DNA of 64,000 nucleotides from positions 1,357,001 to 1,421,000 of the forward strand of contig NC_079240.1 in assembly GCF_027921745.1 (NCBI RefSeq), read 5' to 3'. Each line of letters starts with the position of its first letter. Within the stretch, counting starts at the first letter, position 1. A program made the translations under genes and the position numbers. A model generated the notes under the pieces. That model was not told where the DNA came from. It ran no database searches and saw only the letters and a list, made by a program, of their open reading frames with translations. Origin of the DNA: Schizosaccharomyces osmophilus. Taxonomy: Eukaryota; Ascomycota; Schizosaccharomycetes; Schizosaccharomycetales; Schizosaccharomycetaceae. Below are positions 49,693-60,397 of this stretch, piece by piece.

Positions 49693-51819
49693 CTAAACAT
49701 GCTTAGCATCAGGAAACCTGACATTATAATCAGCCTCAGAAATTTTAGAAGCTATAATTTTGCGGCCACCAAACCATCGCTGATGAAGACCAAGAACGGC
49801 TTTTTCACATTCTCCAGATGTCTTAAACTTGACAAAAATTTCACCGGCTTCAGTTGGTATTACGGTGATATGCATTACTCTTCCATATTTATTTTCACAT
49901 TCTTCACGAACGTCTTGTTCAAGTTCCTCCACCCAAGTAGCAGACGTTTCTCTAAAACAGAAGTGTTAGTAGGACAAGTCATGGCAATGGTGTATGTCAG
50001 ACTTACTCTTTAGGATCAAACATATTTTTTAAGATAACAGACCGATATCGACTTGGATCAGGCTGCACATCCGTCGTTCTATGCGATCGTTAGTATTTCT
50101 GGAATTATTAAAATTTCAAATAAACATACGGAACAGGAGTAGTATCATCAGTTCGTGCAAGTCTTTTCATAAGCTCGTCCCGTGAAATTGTACGGCCTTC
50201 CTCCTCACTAGGAGACAAAGGTTCTGCTCCTGGAGACAAAGCTCTAGATGTAGAAACGGGAGTATGGCGCACCCGTCCTTGACGAGAATGTGAGTGTTCA
50301 GTCCGATTCATCATGTCATCAAATCGTCTCAGCATGGAACTAGTCGTTTCCGTAGTAAACTTGTCATTTCCTAAACAAACCCGCATGCTTCTACCAGCTA
50401 AATCAAATCCGTTCATTTTCTCAAGTGCATTTCGAGCACACTTTGGATCTCGGTATCTAAACATATGTCAGTATATTGGAAATCAGACCATATCGTCATA
50501 CTGTATATAGCCAAAGCCTTTGCTTCTATTTTGGTCGTCTCGGTGCAAACGAACAAGTTCAATCTCGCCGAACGGCTCGAAAATGGCTTGTACGTCTTCA
50601 TCACTAAGGTTAAAGTGAATATTAGCAATACATAATCTGTGAAAAGGGATTTCCGCATTGGCTGCCCGAGTCGTTCTGGAAAAAGGTTAGCTACCAAAAT
50701 TCTTGAAATGAAAAAAAAAGAAACGTACTCTGCTGCTTCACGAGCTTTACGGTTTTTCTCGGCTTCCGTGAGCTGAACAATGACAGGAATACCTAAAAGA
50801 CGTTTTCCTGAAAGAGAAAGTGCATGTTGAACAGAATCTTCGTCTCGAAATTCTACATACGCAACTCTAAGAAATTCGTTAGTAAAGATAAATTAAGTTT
50901 ATTCACTTCATCATACCCTTTGGAGCGGCCGCTAACTTTGTCTCGGACGATTTGAGCATCACGAACAGGACCAGCATGTTCAAAAAATTCGTATAACTCC
51001 CTAGTAGTTAATCTATTTGCTAATTGAGAAACAAACACGGTACGTCTATCAAGGTCGTCTTCATTGATGGGAGAGGGATCATGAGCTCGAGTTCTGCCTC
51101 TACTACGATCGCGACGTCGGCTTCGACGCTCATAGTCATCCTCGTCGTCCCGTCGATGAGGATGACGCTCTTCCCGATATCGATTGCGTCTGCTAGAATA
51201 GCGAGGAGGGCTTCGAGAGCTTTCCTCGTGTCGACGATAAGAACGGTCGCTGCGAGAGTACCGCCTACGTGATCGAGGGCTGTTGCCACGTACGCCTTCA
51301 GGAGACCGATAGCGACGAGAAGTTCCTGGGGAGGAGGATCGTGAGTGGGAACGGCCTCTTTTGGAAACTGGGCTTAAAGAGCTATGAGTAGAACGGTGTG
51401 GTCGTTCACGATCATCCAGGTAGTGAGCCGGACGAGATTTGCTTTCGTTGTAGCGATAACCCATAGAAACAGGAGGAGGGGTCAAGCGACCATCATTGCC
51501 ATGATCCCGATAAGTTTTATGAGAACTGGAAACGGAATTCGATGGTACCCCGTTTGGCTCATTTGTTGAGGGATTTGGAATGGAAGAAGCCGGACGAGTG
51601 TCATGTACATTTGAGGAGAGAGATGGCACGGGTTGCTGTTGTGAATTAGTGGATTCAGAAGAGTTCTAAAAAAAAGTTAGTTATGCATTTTTCGTCGAGG
51701 GCGTCCACATGGTTTGCTGCCGCATGATGTGGTACATATATGTACATATACGGTTGGAGTTATCATACCTCTTGCTTACGAAAGGGAGCCTCAGCCAAGG
51801 CCTCTGCATCTAGATACAT
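49693..51819 (-). CDS. rsd1: RNA-binding splicing factor Rsd1 (RBM39/CAPER family)
   Basis: Seven exons: 51819-51769, 51665-50917, 50866-50729, 50675-50502, 50456-50130, 50078-50007 and 49951-49693, in frame, 589 residues. An RS-rich N-terminus (about 80-215) precedes RRM1 (about 228-300, [20 protein letters not shown]), RRM2 (about 328-400, [15 protein letters not shown]) and a C-terminal UHM-type RRM3 (about 490-585) with the RWF motif in RWFGGRKI. The RBM39 family links SF1/U2AF or SF3b ULM peptides to 3' splice-site selection. In S. pombe Rsd1 bridges Prp5-dependent U1 and U2 snRNP contacts. Exon 1 encodes only 17 residues ([17 protein letters not shown]). Confidence 0.94.
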
Positions 51820-52557
51820 GTTGGAAGCAATCCTTGAAACAAAACTTGAGATAAAACACACCGATTATAAGAAAGACGGACTAAAAAAAAATAAAAGAAA
51901 ACAAAGTACTACAATAAGAGCAATCAAACAAAAAGATGAAACGACAAATCCAAGCGTTTCCACAGCAATTGCTAAATGTCAGCAATAGGAGAGAAGAAAA
52001 ACAGGGCAAGGAAGCCAGATAAACCACTGTATAAAATTTCTGTAAAAAACCAAAACCCTTTGCAATTGAAACCAGAGTTCTAGTGAATTTTTTGTTTCTG
52101 TTGTTCCTGGCGGTTTCACGTACAATTTGGAGGCACAAAGGATCTGGTTTACCGCATTTGTCACCTTTCTCGGTAACTCAGCTTCCGATGATGTTTAACG
52201 ATGGTAACCTGATTTATTGTATGTGCCCTACCCTTACTTCTTTTGACCGTGGGGGGATTTGAATCAAATTCTATATTTATTAGCTTGACTAATCGTGCCG
52301 TCTGCAAATTACTGCAAAATTGCCAATTGAGGAAGAAATCGTAAATTCACGAGTTTTTGGATCTTCGTTTCATTAAAATCGAAATAGAAGATTATTAAAT
52401 CTCATATTTATTGTTTGTATCATCAACTTGCTGTTTAAGGTGTTGTTGCTAGAAATTGGATTTCACAGCACCGTCCGCAAAATAAGGAATAGTCTATTTA
52501 ATTTTTCATATTGAAGACTCAATTTCGTAAAACTTTACATTTGGTTTTCTTGCAGTT
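51820..52557. other. Divergent promoter region rsd1 / scs7
   Basis: No gene. A TTGCAG just 2 nt before the scs7 ATG (52550-52555) looks like a 3' splice acceptor, so scs7 may have a 5'-UTR intron; no donor was fixed. Confidence 0.45.
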
Positions 52558-53705
52558 ATGGTTAATCTTCCTAATACCTGTATCATCTTATCAGATGGTG
52601 TCGAATATGATGGTATGAAGAATTATACTGGAAAGGCGGTGTTTCTAGATGCTTTCCTTTGAACTTATTATTTGTTTTAACAATGACTTCCATACTAACT
52701 TAACATTTAGTAACGAATGGAAATTTGGCCAGGCCCGAATTTGCTGAAGTTGTCCATCGTTATCAAAAGAAGGACGTTGGTAATCTTGCCAAGGGCATTA
52801 GCGTCGACAATCAAAAAGACGCAGAGATAATTCGCGAACTTTTGGAAAATGGTTCGAAACCGGTCAAGAATAAAGAGTTTAGTGATCTAGTGGACCAAAA
52901 CATCGGCGATGGTTACGGTAACGACTTTGTTGTGAAGCCTACCAATATTGATAAGGATTATGAAAAGAATCGATTCTTGGATTTGAAAAAGCCCATGGTG
53001 CCACAGATTCTTTTCAGCAATATGTCTAAAGATGTATATTTGGACCAAGTTCACCGTCCTCGCCATTATAATGGAAGCGGTTCTGCTCCTTTGTTTGGTA
53101 ACTTTATGGAACCTTTCAGTAAAACCCCTTGGTATGCGATACCTATGATTTGGATCCCTTGCATCACATACTTTTTTATGCAGTCTTGTACCGGTATTCC
53201 TGTTCCTCTCGCCTTCACCATGTTTTTTATTGGTCTTGGTGTCTGGAGCATTGTGGAGTACTTTATGCACCGTTGTCTATTTCACTTAGACGAGTATACG
53301 CCAGATCACCCCGTATTCCTTACTTTACACTTTTTGTTCCATGGTGTTCATCACTTCTTGCCTGCTGACAGATATCGCCTTGTTATGCCCCCGACGCTCT
53401 TCATCTTCTTTGCTACCCCTTGGTACCGTTTGGTGCGTTTGATTCTGCCTTACCATTTGGCCATTGCTGGTTTCTCTGGTGGTGTCTTTGGTTATGTCTG
53501 CTATGACTTGACTCACTATTTTTTGCATCATAAGCGTTTGCCCCATGGATACTTCACTGAATTAAAGACCTGGCACTTGGACCACCATTACAAGGATTAC
53601 AAAACCGCCTTCGGCGTCACCAGTTCATTTTGGGACCGCGTATTTGGAACGCTTGGACCTTCTTTGACCAATAAAGCCCCCGCAGACACTGTCAAAGTTA
53701 AGTAA
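52558..53705 (+). CDS. scs7: Sphingolipid (ceramide) fatty acid 2-hydroxylase Scs7
   Basis: Two exons, 52558-52612 and 52711-53705, 349 residues. The short first exon (MVNLPNTCIILSDGVEYD) joins through GTA to VTNGNLARPEF. The fatty acid hydroxylase domain (about 190-340) has the diiron histidine clusters HRCLFH, HFLFHGVHH, HYFLHH and HLDHHY, and several membrane helices (IPMIWIPCITYFFMQ, FTMFFIGLGVWSIVE). It hydroxylates the very-long-chain fatty acid of ceramide in the ER. The N-terminal cytochrome b5 domain found in budding yeast Scs7 seems degenerate: after YDVT the heme-ligand HPGG is absent. Without the intron the frame stops early, so exon 1 is needed. Confidence 0.93.
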
Positions 53706-54311
53706 GCGAAATTTTAATTCTATGAAATGTGCATTTTGCTTTGAGATTTTCTCTCTCTAATGGTTATAGTGCAGTGCAATGTATTATTAAATCTTAGACA
53801 GTAATGACCTTTACCTTGTATGAGACTCGTTGGGTCATTACTTTTCTTCTCGAACAGCTTTTCCGTTGTTAGTCGATTCCTTCTTTTTTGTACATTTTAT
53901 TATCCCAAAGTGGCCTAATCAATTAATCCTATCCTAGTCTTCTGTTTTATGGTTTTCGCGGGTGAGAGCATTGGTTTCTTACAAATCCCTTCTGAGCAAG
54001 GTTTGCGAAATCCTCTTGTTTTGTTTTGTCCTTATTATGTATTCATTGTGTTATCCGTTGAAGTGCATTAGGTTCTTCACTAAGTATATTATAAGAGTAA
54101 TATTTGTTGAAAAGCGCAACGCAAAAGAGACTAGTAGATCTCCTACAATTATAACCAACGTAAACAAACTATGCCAAAGTAAGGGCAAGTAAAATTGCCA
54201 TTGGGATTTCTTTGTTATAGATTGCTGTTTCGTTCCAATCTAATTGCTTACCAAACTTATATAGTAATTGCTTCCTTACGGCATTTTCAAAGAAAATGAA
54301 CAAAAAGTTAA
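53706..54311. other. Intergenic scs7 3' side / tRNA 3' side
   Basis: No gene. A 76-codon frame (53962-54192) lacks any signal. Confidence 0.5.
54302..54306 (-). terminator. Pol III T-run terminator of tRNA-Leu
   Basis: Five T residues on the transcribed minus-strand sense, 5 nt beyond the mature 3' end. Confidence 0.7.
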
Positions 54312-54390
54312 TGAAAGGGGTGGGACTCGAACCCACGAGCTTTCGCACTAGTGCCTTAAACTAGCTCCATAACCACTCGGACACCCTTCC
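54312..54390 (-). tRNA. tRNA-Leu (anticodon AAG)
   Basis: The minus strand folds as a class II tRNA: acceptor GGAAGGG/CCCTTTC with one G-U pair and discriminator A; D stem TCC/GGA; anticodon stem CTAGT/ACTAG around loop TTAAGGC (anticodon AAG); an 11-nt variable arm (TGCGAAAGCTC); T arm GTGGG-TTCGAGT-CCCAC. No intron. A run of five T follows at 54302-54306 (minus strand), the usual Pol III stop. It reads CUU and, by A-to-I wobble editing, CUC codons. Confidence 0.95.
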
Positions 54391-54904
54391 GTTTGATGCT
54401 CCCATAGACAAACTGAAACTATTGAATATTTTTTGTGTCAGAGTAGTCGTAGCTTTTCTCACTGTTAATAAAAACAAAAAGCGGAACACTTTTAATAGAA
54501 TAAAAGAAAAGCTCTAGTAAACAGTCTGTCTGAACGTTTTCTTTAAAAGAATCTTTTTATGTACTACTATCGCCGAAAACACCAAAACCTCATGCAGTGT
54601 TCACGTCAATGAAACTTGTATCAAATTACTAGAGAAATGACATCAGCTTTGTTGTTGGTTCTATAAAAGCGACTCCGTTCCTTTGATTAGAACCATACCT
54701 AGGAAAAGCTTGGTTCCTTGATAATATAGAGGTTTTTATAGTTACTATTATTGCTAAACATTCGATAATCCTACTTTATACTTTCTTCGTCTAAATCACA
54801 AGTGTGAATTTTAATAAAACGTTTCTTTAGAAGACGATTAGCATTGTTGCAAAATCTTTTCTCTCTTATTCTATCTTTCCAACTATTGATTCTACTTTCG
54901 AAAA
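54391..54904. other. Intergenic tRNA / aldo-keto reductase
   Basis: No gene or clear site. Confidence 0.5.
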
Positions 54905-55747
54905 ATGCTGATTGCTGCTTTGGGTCCTAATATTCCATTTCCCGCCTATGGTGTGGGTACAGCCTTATATAAACGGGATCAATCCAAATTTCAAACGGAA
55001 ACTGTAGACTCAGTGAAAAAGGCCATCCAGAACGGATTTACTCACATCGACTGTGCCGAATTGTACGGAAACGAAGAAGAAGTCGGTGTTGCCCTCAAAG
55101 ATCTAAATATACCACGTGAGAAGCTTTTTATCACCTCGAAAGTTTCAAGCAGCGTTGAAGACATTTCAGCTGCCTTAAGCACTTCTCTCAAGAAGTTGGG
55201 ACTCAGCTATCTTGATCTTTTCTTGATTCATGCCCCTAAGTATCTTAATGAGAAAAATATTCCCTTCTCAAAGGGCTGGGAAGCAATGGAAACTGAACTC
55301 GGCCAAGGTCGAGTTCACGCTATCGGTGTGTCAAATTTCTACGTAGAGGATTTGGAAAAAATCATGGAGACAGCCAAAATTCCCCCACGCGTCGACCAAA
55401 TCGAATTCCATCCTCAGGTTTTCGTCCGCTCAAAGTCTCTCCTCGATTACTGTAAAAGCAAACATATTATCGTCGAAGGCTACAGTTCACTTCGTCCCCT
55501 CACAAGGGAACCTGAAGGTACTGTTAGCAAACTTGCCAAATCCCTTGCCAATAAGTACAATGTTTCTGATTCTTTGATATTGTTAGCTTGGTCCAATGCC
55601 CAAGGTGTTTCTCCTGTTACTACTACCAGCAAAGTAGAACGCATGAAGCACTATTTGACTTACAAGACCGTGAAGCTCGAACAAGCAGACATCGATGCTA
55701 TCACCAAAGCTGGAGAAGAATCTAGCAGACCGTTACATTTCTATTAA
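54905..55747 (+). CDS. NAD(P)H-dependent aldo-keto reductase (AKR3 type)
   Basis: Intronless, 280 residues. TIM-barrel aldo-keto reductase with the complete catalytic tetrad: D49 (HIDCAELYG), Y54, K79 (FITSKV) and H109 (LFLIHAP). The cofactor-side motif GVSNFYVEDLEKI and the C-terminal SPVTTTSKVERMK, with the IPKS-type loop altered to VTTTSKV, fit the AKR3C group. In S. pombe the orthologue (SPAC19G12.09) is annotated as an indole-3-acetaldehyde/pyridoxal-type reductase; the substrate cannot be read from sequence. Cytosolic, no targeting signal. Confidence 0.9.
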   Translation: MLIAALGPNIPFPAYGVGTALYKRDQSKFQTETVDSVKKAIQNGFTHIDCAELYGNEEEVGVALKDLNIPREKLFITSKVSSSVEDISAALSTSLKKLGLSYLDLFLIHAPKYLNEKNIPFSKGWEAMETELGQGRVHAIGVSNFYVEDLEKIMETAKIPPRVDQIEFHPQVFVRSKSLLDYCKSKHIIVEGYSSLRPLTREPEGTVSKLAKSLANKYNVSDSLILLAWSNAQGVSPVTTTSKVERMKHYLTYKTVKLEQADIDAITKAGEESSRPLHFY

Positions 55748-56148
55748 ATAGTTGGTTCTTTGCTGTTTTTTATTTGCTATGATTTTTACTTTTTTGATTC
55801 TTTGATGCTTATTCCATATCTCACTTTCTATCGTACATGAATGAAATGAATCATATAATGCCCTTTCTTTTTTAAAACATCGTCGATCGCTTCTGTTAGC
55901 GTAACAAGTATTAGTTCTTTTCATTTTAATATACTATTTTACCTACATCAATATTCTGTTCTTTTATAGGCTTGATTTCTAGCTTAAGAAAATGAACAAG
56001 ATTATAAAGCGATGAGCAAAAGCAAGTATTATTCATTAAAGGTAACTAGAAAAACTACAAACATTAAAGCAAAAGTAAACAATCATCACGAGCATTTCGG
56101 AAAAAAAACAGATGATTATTGAATTGTAAAGCATAACACATATCAGAC
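55748..56148. other. Convergent intergenic region reductase / cpy1
   Basis: 401 bp AT-rich DNA, no gene. Confidence 0.5.
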
Positions 56149-58515
56149 TTAAGCAGAAAATTGAAGCTGTCCATCTAACCATTGGTTCAACATCTCGAGA
56201 CTAGCTTCAGGCTGATTGAAAGGCACCATGTGGCCAGCTTCGTAAATGCGAAGGTAAGAAAAGTTCTTATAGGTCTTACCACGGCCAGCTTCAGATCCAG
56301 CAGGACTCCAGGGAGCCAAGTTTGCCTCATAGAATTCTCTGTGTCCACTCCACTCCAAAGCATCAGCCCAGGCTTCGTTGCCCATATAATTGCAAATGAA
56401 GTCAGCATCACCAGCATAAATAAGGACAGGTAGACCAGTTTCCAAGATCGCAGTAACATCATCACGGAATGTCTTGCGCATCCAATCACCCTTGAATAAG
56501 AATCCAATGTTAACTTCTGTACTGCAACCCTTGAAACCTTGTTCAACACCAAGAGCTTCAATAACTTCTTCCTGGTTCAGGTACTTTTCGATAGCACCGG
56601 TTTCAGAGTAGCACATGTTTTCGGGGTCACGGCATTCTTCACGGATGTCATAGACGTTCAAACCAGTTTGTTGGAAAGGACCCATCATGGCATTGTTGCA
56701 GTAAAGAGAAGCACCGATGCAGATGGGAGTGAAACCAGTTTGATAGCAAACACTGATCAACTTCGAGCAAGTACCGTATGCATCAGTCATACGGTCGCAT
56801 TGCTCCTGAGGCAAAATAGGGCCGTATGGGTTCTCGCAAGCCATTTTTCCGTAATAATAGTATTGAACAAGAGGATCAGTAAGACCATTGCCAATAGCAA
56901 CGCCCTTCAAGTTTATGTAAGACTTTTGGTATTCATAACCGGTAGCAACAAAATCGTTAGCACCTTGGTTGTGTTCAATAATTTCTTTGGCAAATTGAGG
57001 AATGTAATGACCAGCATAAGATTCACCAGTGATATGGAATGGAAGATGAGCATATTGAGGGAACTTGGCAAAGAACAAGGTTAAGAAAGCATATACATCC
57101 TTACCCGCAGTAATGGTGTCAAGGACAGAACCATCACCATTGCTAAAGCCGGCACCAATAGGTTGATCAAGGAAAATAACGGAAGCATTAGAGTTCCAAC
57201 TATGAGGATTATATTCGGGTTTGAGTGTTTCCATATTGATGTGAGAAGGTCCCAATTCCATAAACAAACCAGTCATGGAAGAGCAGCCTGGGCCACCGTT
57301 CAACCATAAAACCACGGGATCGTTCACAGGATCGTTGCGAGATTCAAAGAACCAAAAGAAAAGATGTCTGTCATCATCAACATCAAGATAACCAGTTTCT
57401 TGCTTAACAGAGTCGATACCAAGGGACTCTGGAGTTGAATTCTTGATACGTAACGTATGATTTGGGAAAGCCTTCATATTAACGTGTTCACCGTTTTCTT
57501 GCTTGGCAAAATAAACACCTTCCTTGTCCTTACTTCCCTTTGGATAATCAAGCATGGAAGGAGAATGCTGGAATGCAGTCTCGGGGTCGATGTCAGCAGC
57601 CTTAAGCATTTCGAGGTAAGCAAATTGCTCAGGGGTAAGACTGTTCAAATCCCAAATACCCTCTTCCTTGAAGGAAGACTTCTTTTGTTCGTCGGACGCA
57701 TCTCTTGCAATGTGAACGGGCATGTTGCCAAAATATTCAATGTCAAGGGCTTCTAAGAAGCTGGCAAACTCCTCAGCGATGTTATCAGCATTGCCAACTT
57801 GCATAAGCTCAACAAAGGCTTCTAAGATGAGGATATCGCGTTGTGTGCCATCGAATTCACTATCCTCCATTTTCGGATCCTTCTTCTCCTCTTTGGATTT
57901 GTGGTGCTTCATTTTATCATTCTTGGTCTTCTTAGGAGGGGGGGCAGGGAACTCTTCGTCCACATCAGACTCTTTATGATGGCCCATCTTCTTCTTATGA
58001 AGAGGTTTCTTATGCTTCCTCTTGTGATCACGATCCTTTGGCTTTTCTTCAGGATATTTTGAGAAGAAAGCACCATCATCCTCTCCCTTCATCGGTTTCT
58101 CGTTAGAATCCAAGTCATTAGCTTTGCGGCCTTTGCAGGGGCAATGTTTTTTCTTGTCTTCCATGTCTTTATGTTTGGGAGAATCAAACGTCTGATCAAT
58201 CTCGTCTTCGACATTTTCGAACATTTCGTCGACGCGTTCACCCACGTTCTGAATGAAGTCCCAAGCTGGGCGGAGCATATTTCCCATCTTATCCTTTACC
58301 GAAGGACGGTTGTTTTCTTCTGTAGAAGGGACATGAACAGGATTTAAGTAAACTCCATTCTCTGGTCTAACAACTTCAGGAGCATGAGTTTCTCCAATCT
58401 TGTCATCGACAACTGCGAAGTCTCCACCAGCTTGCTCATTATCGATTTTACCCATAAACTGAGCAGAAGCTGCCCAGGTAAGTAAAAAATAGAGGAAAGA
58501 TTGTTGAAGTTGCAT
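56149..58515 (-). CDS. cpy1: Vacuolar carboxypeptidase Y with long Lys-rich propeptide
   Basis: Intronless, 788 residues. Signal peptide MQLQQSFLYFLLTWAASAQF, then a propeptide of about 320 residues with a charged low-complexity core (about 115-215; EEKPKDRDHKRKHKKPLHKK and similar). The mature serine carboxypeptidase S10 domain has NGGPGCSSMTG, catalytic S499 in GESYAGHY, D705 in ADFICN and H762 in AGHMVPFNQP. The enzyme trims C-terminal residues in the vacuole and is made as a zymogen. S. pombe Cpy1 is longer (about 1000 residues) because its propeptide is more expanded, so this region varies within the genus. Several N-glycosylation sites occur in the mature part. Confidence 0.95.
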   Translation of the reverse strand: MQLQQSFLYFLLTWAASAQFMGKIDNEQAGGDFAVVDDKIGETHAPEVVRPENGVYLNPVHVPSTEENNRPSVKDKMGNMLRPAWDFIQNVGERVDEMFENVEDEIDQTFDSPKHKDMEDKKKHCPCKGRKANDLDSNEKPMKGEDDGAFFSKYPEEKPKDRDHKRKHKKPLHKKKMGHHKESDVDEEFPAPPPKKTKNDKMKHHKSKEEKKDPKMEDSEFDGTQRDILILEAFVELMQVGNADNIAEEFASFLEALDIEYFGNMPVHIARDASDEQKKSSFKEEGIWDLNSLTPEQFAYLEMLKAADIDPETAFQHSPSMLDYPKGSKDKEGVYFAKQENGEHVNMKAFPNHTLRIKNSTPESLGIDSVKQETGYLDVDDDRHLFFWFFESRNDPVNDPVVLWLNGGPGCSSMTGLFMELGPSHINMETLKPEYNPHSWNSNASVIFLDQPIGAGFSNGDGSVLDTITAGKDVYAFLTLFFAKFPQYAHLPFHITGESYAGHYIPQFAKEIIEHNQGANDFVATGYEYQKSYINLKGVAIGNGLTDPLVQYYYYGKMACENPYGPILPQEQCDRMTDAYGTCSKLISVCYQTGFTPICIGASLYCNNAMMGPFQQTGLNVYDIREECRDPENMCYSETGAIEKYLNQEEVIEALGVEQGFKGCSTEVNIGFLFKGDWMRKTFRDDVTAILETGLPVLIYAGDADFICNYMGNEAWADALEWSGHREFYEANLAPWSPAGSEAGRGKTYKNFSYLRIYEAGHMVPFNQPEASLEMLNQWLDGQLQFSA

Positions 58516-59339
58516 GGTCGTAAATTTGATAAATATAAATCAGAATAGCGAAAAAATAGAATAAAATAGAAAAAGAATGTATTTAAACGCAGTGTTATCT
58601 TGGGGTTTCAAAAACCACCAATTGAAGCTTAAAAAGAAAGCAGACAGAGAACTTAGCGATGGAACTCAAAAAACTCCTTTTTAAATCAAGATGTAAAACC
58701 TAGCTAACAGACCGTTTGCTTACTTGGTGAATGGTAAAAGGTAAGTGTATCAGACCCGGCCAGGAGGTTCTAAGCTCGATAAGCCTTTATGACGCAAATA
58801 GTATTCAAGTAAGTATCATCATGCCATGATTGACACCTGCGTTAATGTACACAAACCTAGAATAGTGCAGTTTTAACAGTTACCTTAAAATATAAAAGAT
58901 CACAGAAGTTAACAGGTAAACAGAGAAAATCGTAAAAATGGTAAATTACTTATTCGTAGAGCATTGAGAGTCTTGCTATCATAAAAAAGTACATTATTGT
59001 CTCTATACCTATTTACTCTTAGTGATTACTAAAGAAAACTTCATGAAAAGAGAATGATCTTACGATAGTCAGCGATCATTCTTACGAAACCTGCTTTACT
59101 CGTCAATCCTCATAAAAACGAACAGAAGAAGAAAAAATAATATTTACTCATCCACACAAAAACAATCAAGTGCAGATTGCAAGATCCTAGGCCCTTTTGA
59201 ACTCTGCTTTTCGGAACAAGAGTTACAAAAAATATTATAACAACAATGGAATATGACAAACAATGACTCTCAGTAAATAAAAGAAAATAATAGGATATTA
59301 GTAGCCAAAATCAAACTCAAGAGAACCAAATCAACATTT
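58516..59339. other. Intergenic, cpy1 promoter and erh1 3' region
   Basis: 824 bp without a gene that I can support. Confidence 0.5.
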
Positions 59340-60005
59340 TTAAACGATAGGCTTGTTTGCCTTCATGTATTCTTGGGCTTGAAACAATAACCATTGCTTA
59401 TCATGAGGAACTAGTATGTGTCAGCAAATCCGAAGAGAATAAATACTAAAGCTTCACTTACTATAAGCACGAAAATGACGGTCATATACCAACGGCACGC
59501 AATCGTAAATCTCGTCAAAGAATGCATAGAAACTGGAGATATTCATTAATTCTTGGTTTGGATGTTCTAAAGATATTTGACGTTAGCCTTGTACAATATT
59601 TATCACATTTCTGATAGAGAGGAGGTTACCTTGACCAGTGGAATAGACACCAATTATATCTAAAAATGCGTTAGCATAAGTAAAAAAGAAAAGAGCCACT
59701 AGTCTTTTGGTTCATCTGTTTACATACATTCAATGGCCGATCGTACACTGCAATGGTCACTCCAAATTCGAGTTTTGGGATCAGACTATACCCAATTGAA
59801 ATGTTAGTGATATTTGTACAGAATGGGTGTAAAAAAGGAAAAGATTATTCACATTACACTTTGCTGGATCAATAAGATGCTAGTAGAATAGCGTTAGTAC
59901 ACGTCTGAATTATGCTTTTAGTGCTCTTTTACAAGTAATCCATCAACAATTTAGTTTGAAAGAAAAGTAAACATACATATGTATCTCAGACGGAGGAGGA
60001 GTCAT
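59340..60005 (-). CDS. erh1: Enhancer of rudimentary homologue Erh1
   Basis: Six very short exons: 60005-59977, 59879-59858, 59785-59728, 59659-59630, 59566-59462 and 59410-59340, joining to exactly 104 residues, the length of S. pombe Erh1. The product starts MTPPPSEIHILLIQQSSDPK and contains TRIWSDHCSVRSAIEYIIG, FFDEIYDCVPLVYDRHFRAY and IPHDKQWLLFQAQEYM, the ERH fold core. Every intron has GTANG or GTAAC donors and CTAAC/CTAGC-like branch sites. Erh1 dimerises and binds the YTH protein Mmi1 to form the complex that destroys meiotic mRNAs in growing cells. No single frame is longer than 35 codons, so frame-based gene finding would miss it. Exon 2 is only 22 nt. Confidence 0.95.
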
Positions 60006-60397
60006 AGTGCTGTACTAGAAGCGGTAAAGGAAAGAGGAGCGATGGAACGGATTATCAGACCTTGCTAATTGATGTCTGCGAAGAGAGAAATTTAGGAACG
60101 TTTACTGTTTTTAACAAGAAAAAAGGAAATGAATGCTTCTAATTTGCAGTTCTTGGACAGTAACCCAAGTGTAAGTCTATAAGTAACTGTTTTGTAGAGT
60201 CACTGAGGAAAGTGTATAGTGCGATCCTCCAGATTTGCCCTTGTCCTTTGCACCATCCCAATTTCTCCAGGATAGAAGAAGAATATTTTTAAATTATTTC
60301 TTTTTCTTTAATCAGATATCGTATCACCATATCCTCTATAAAGATACTGTAATTTTGTGTCACCGTTAGATCCTAAGCGTATTCGCATTCTTTCGTA
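60006..60397. other. Divergent promoter region erh1 / coq9
   Basis: 392 bp, no gene; AT-rich leader before coq9. Confidence 0.5.
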
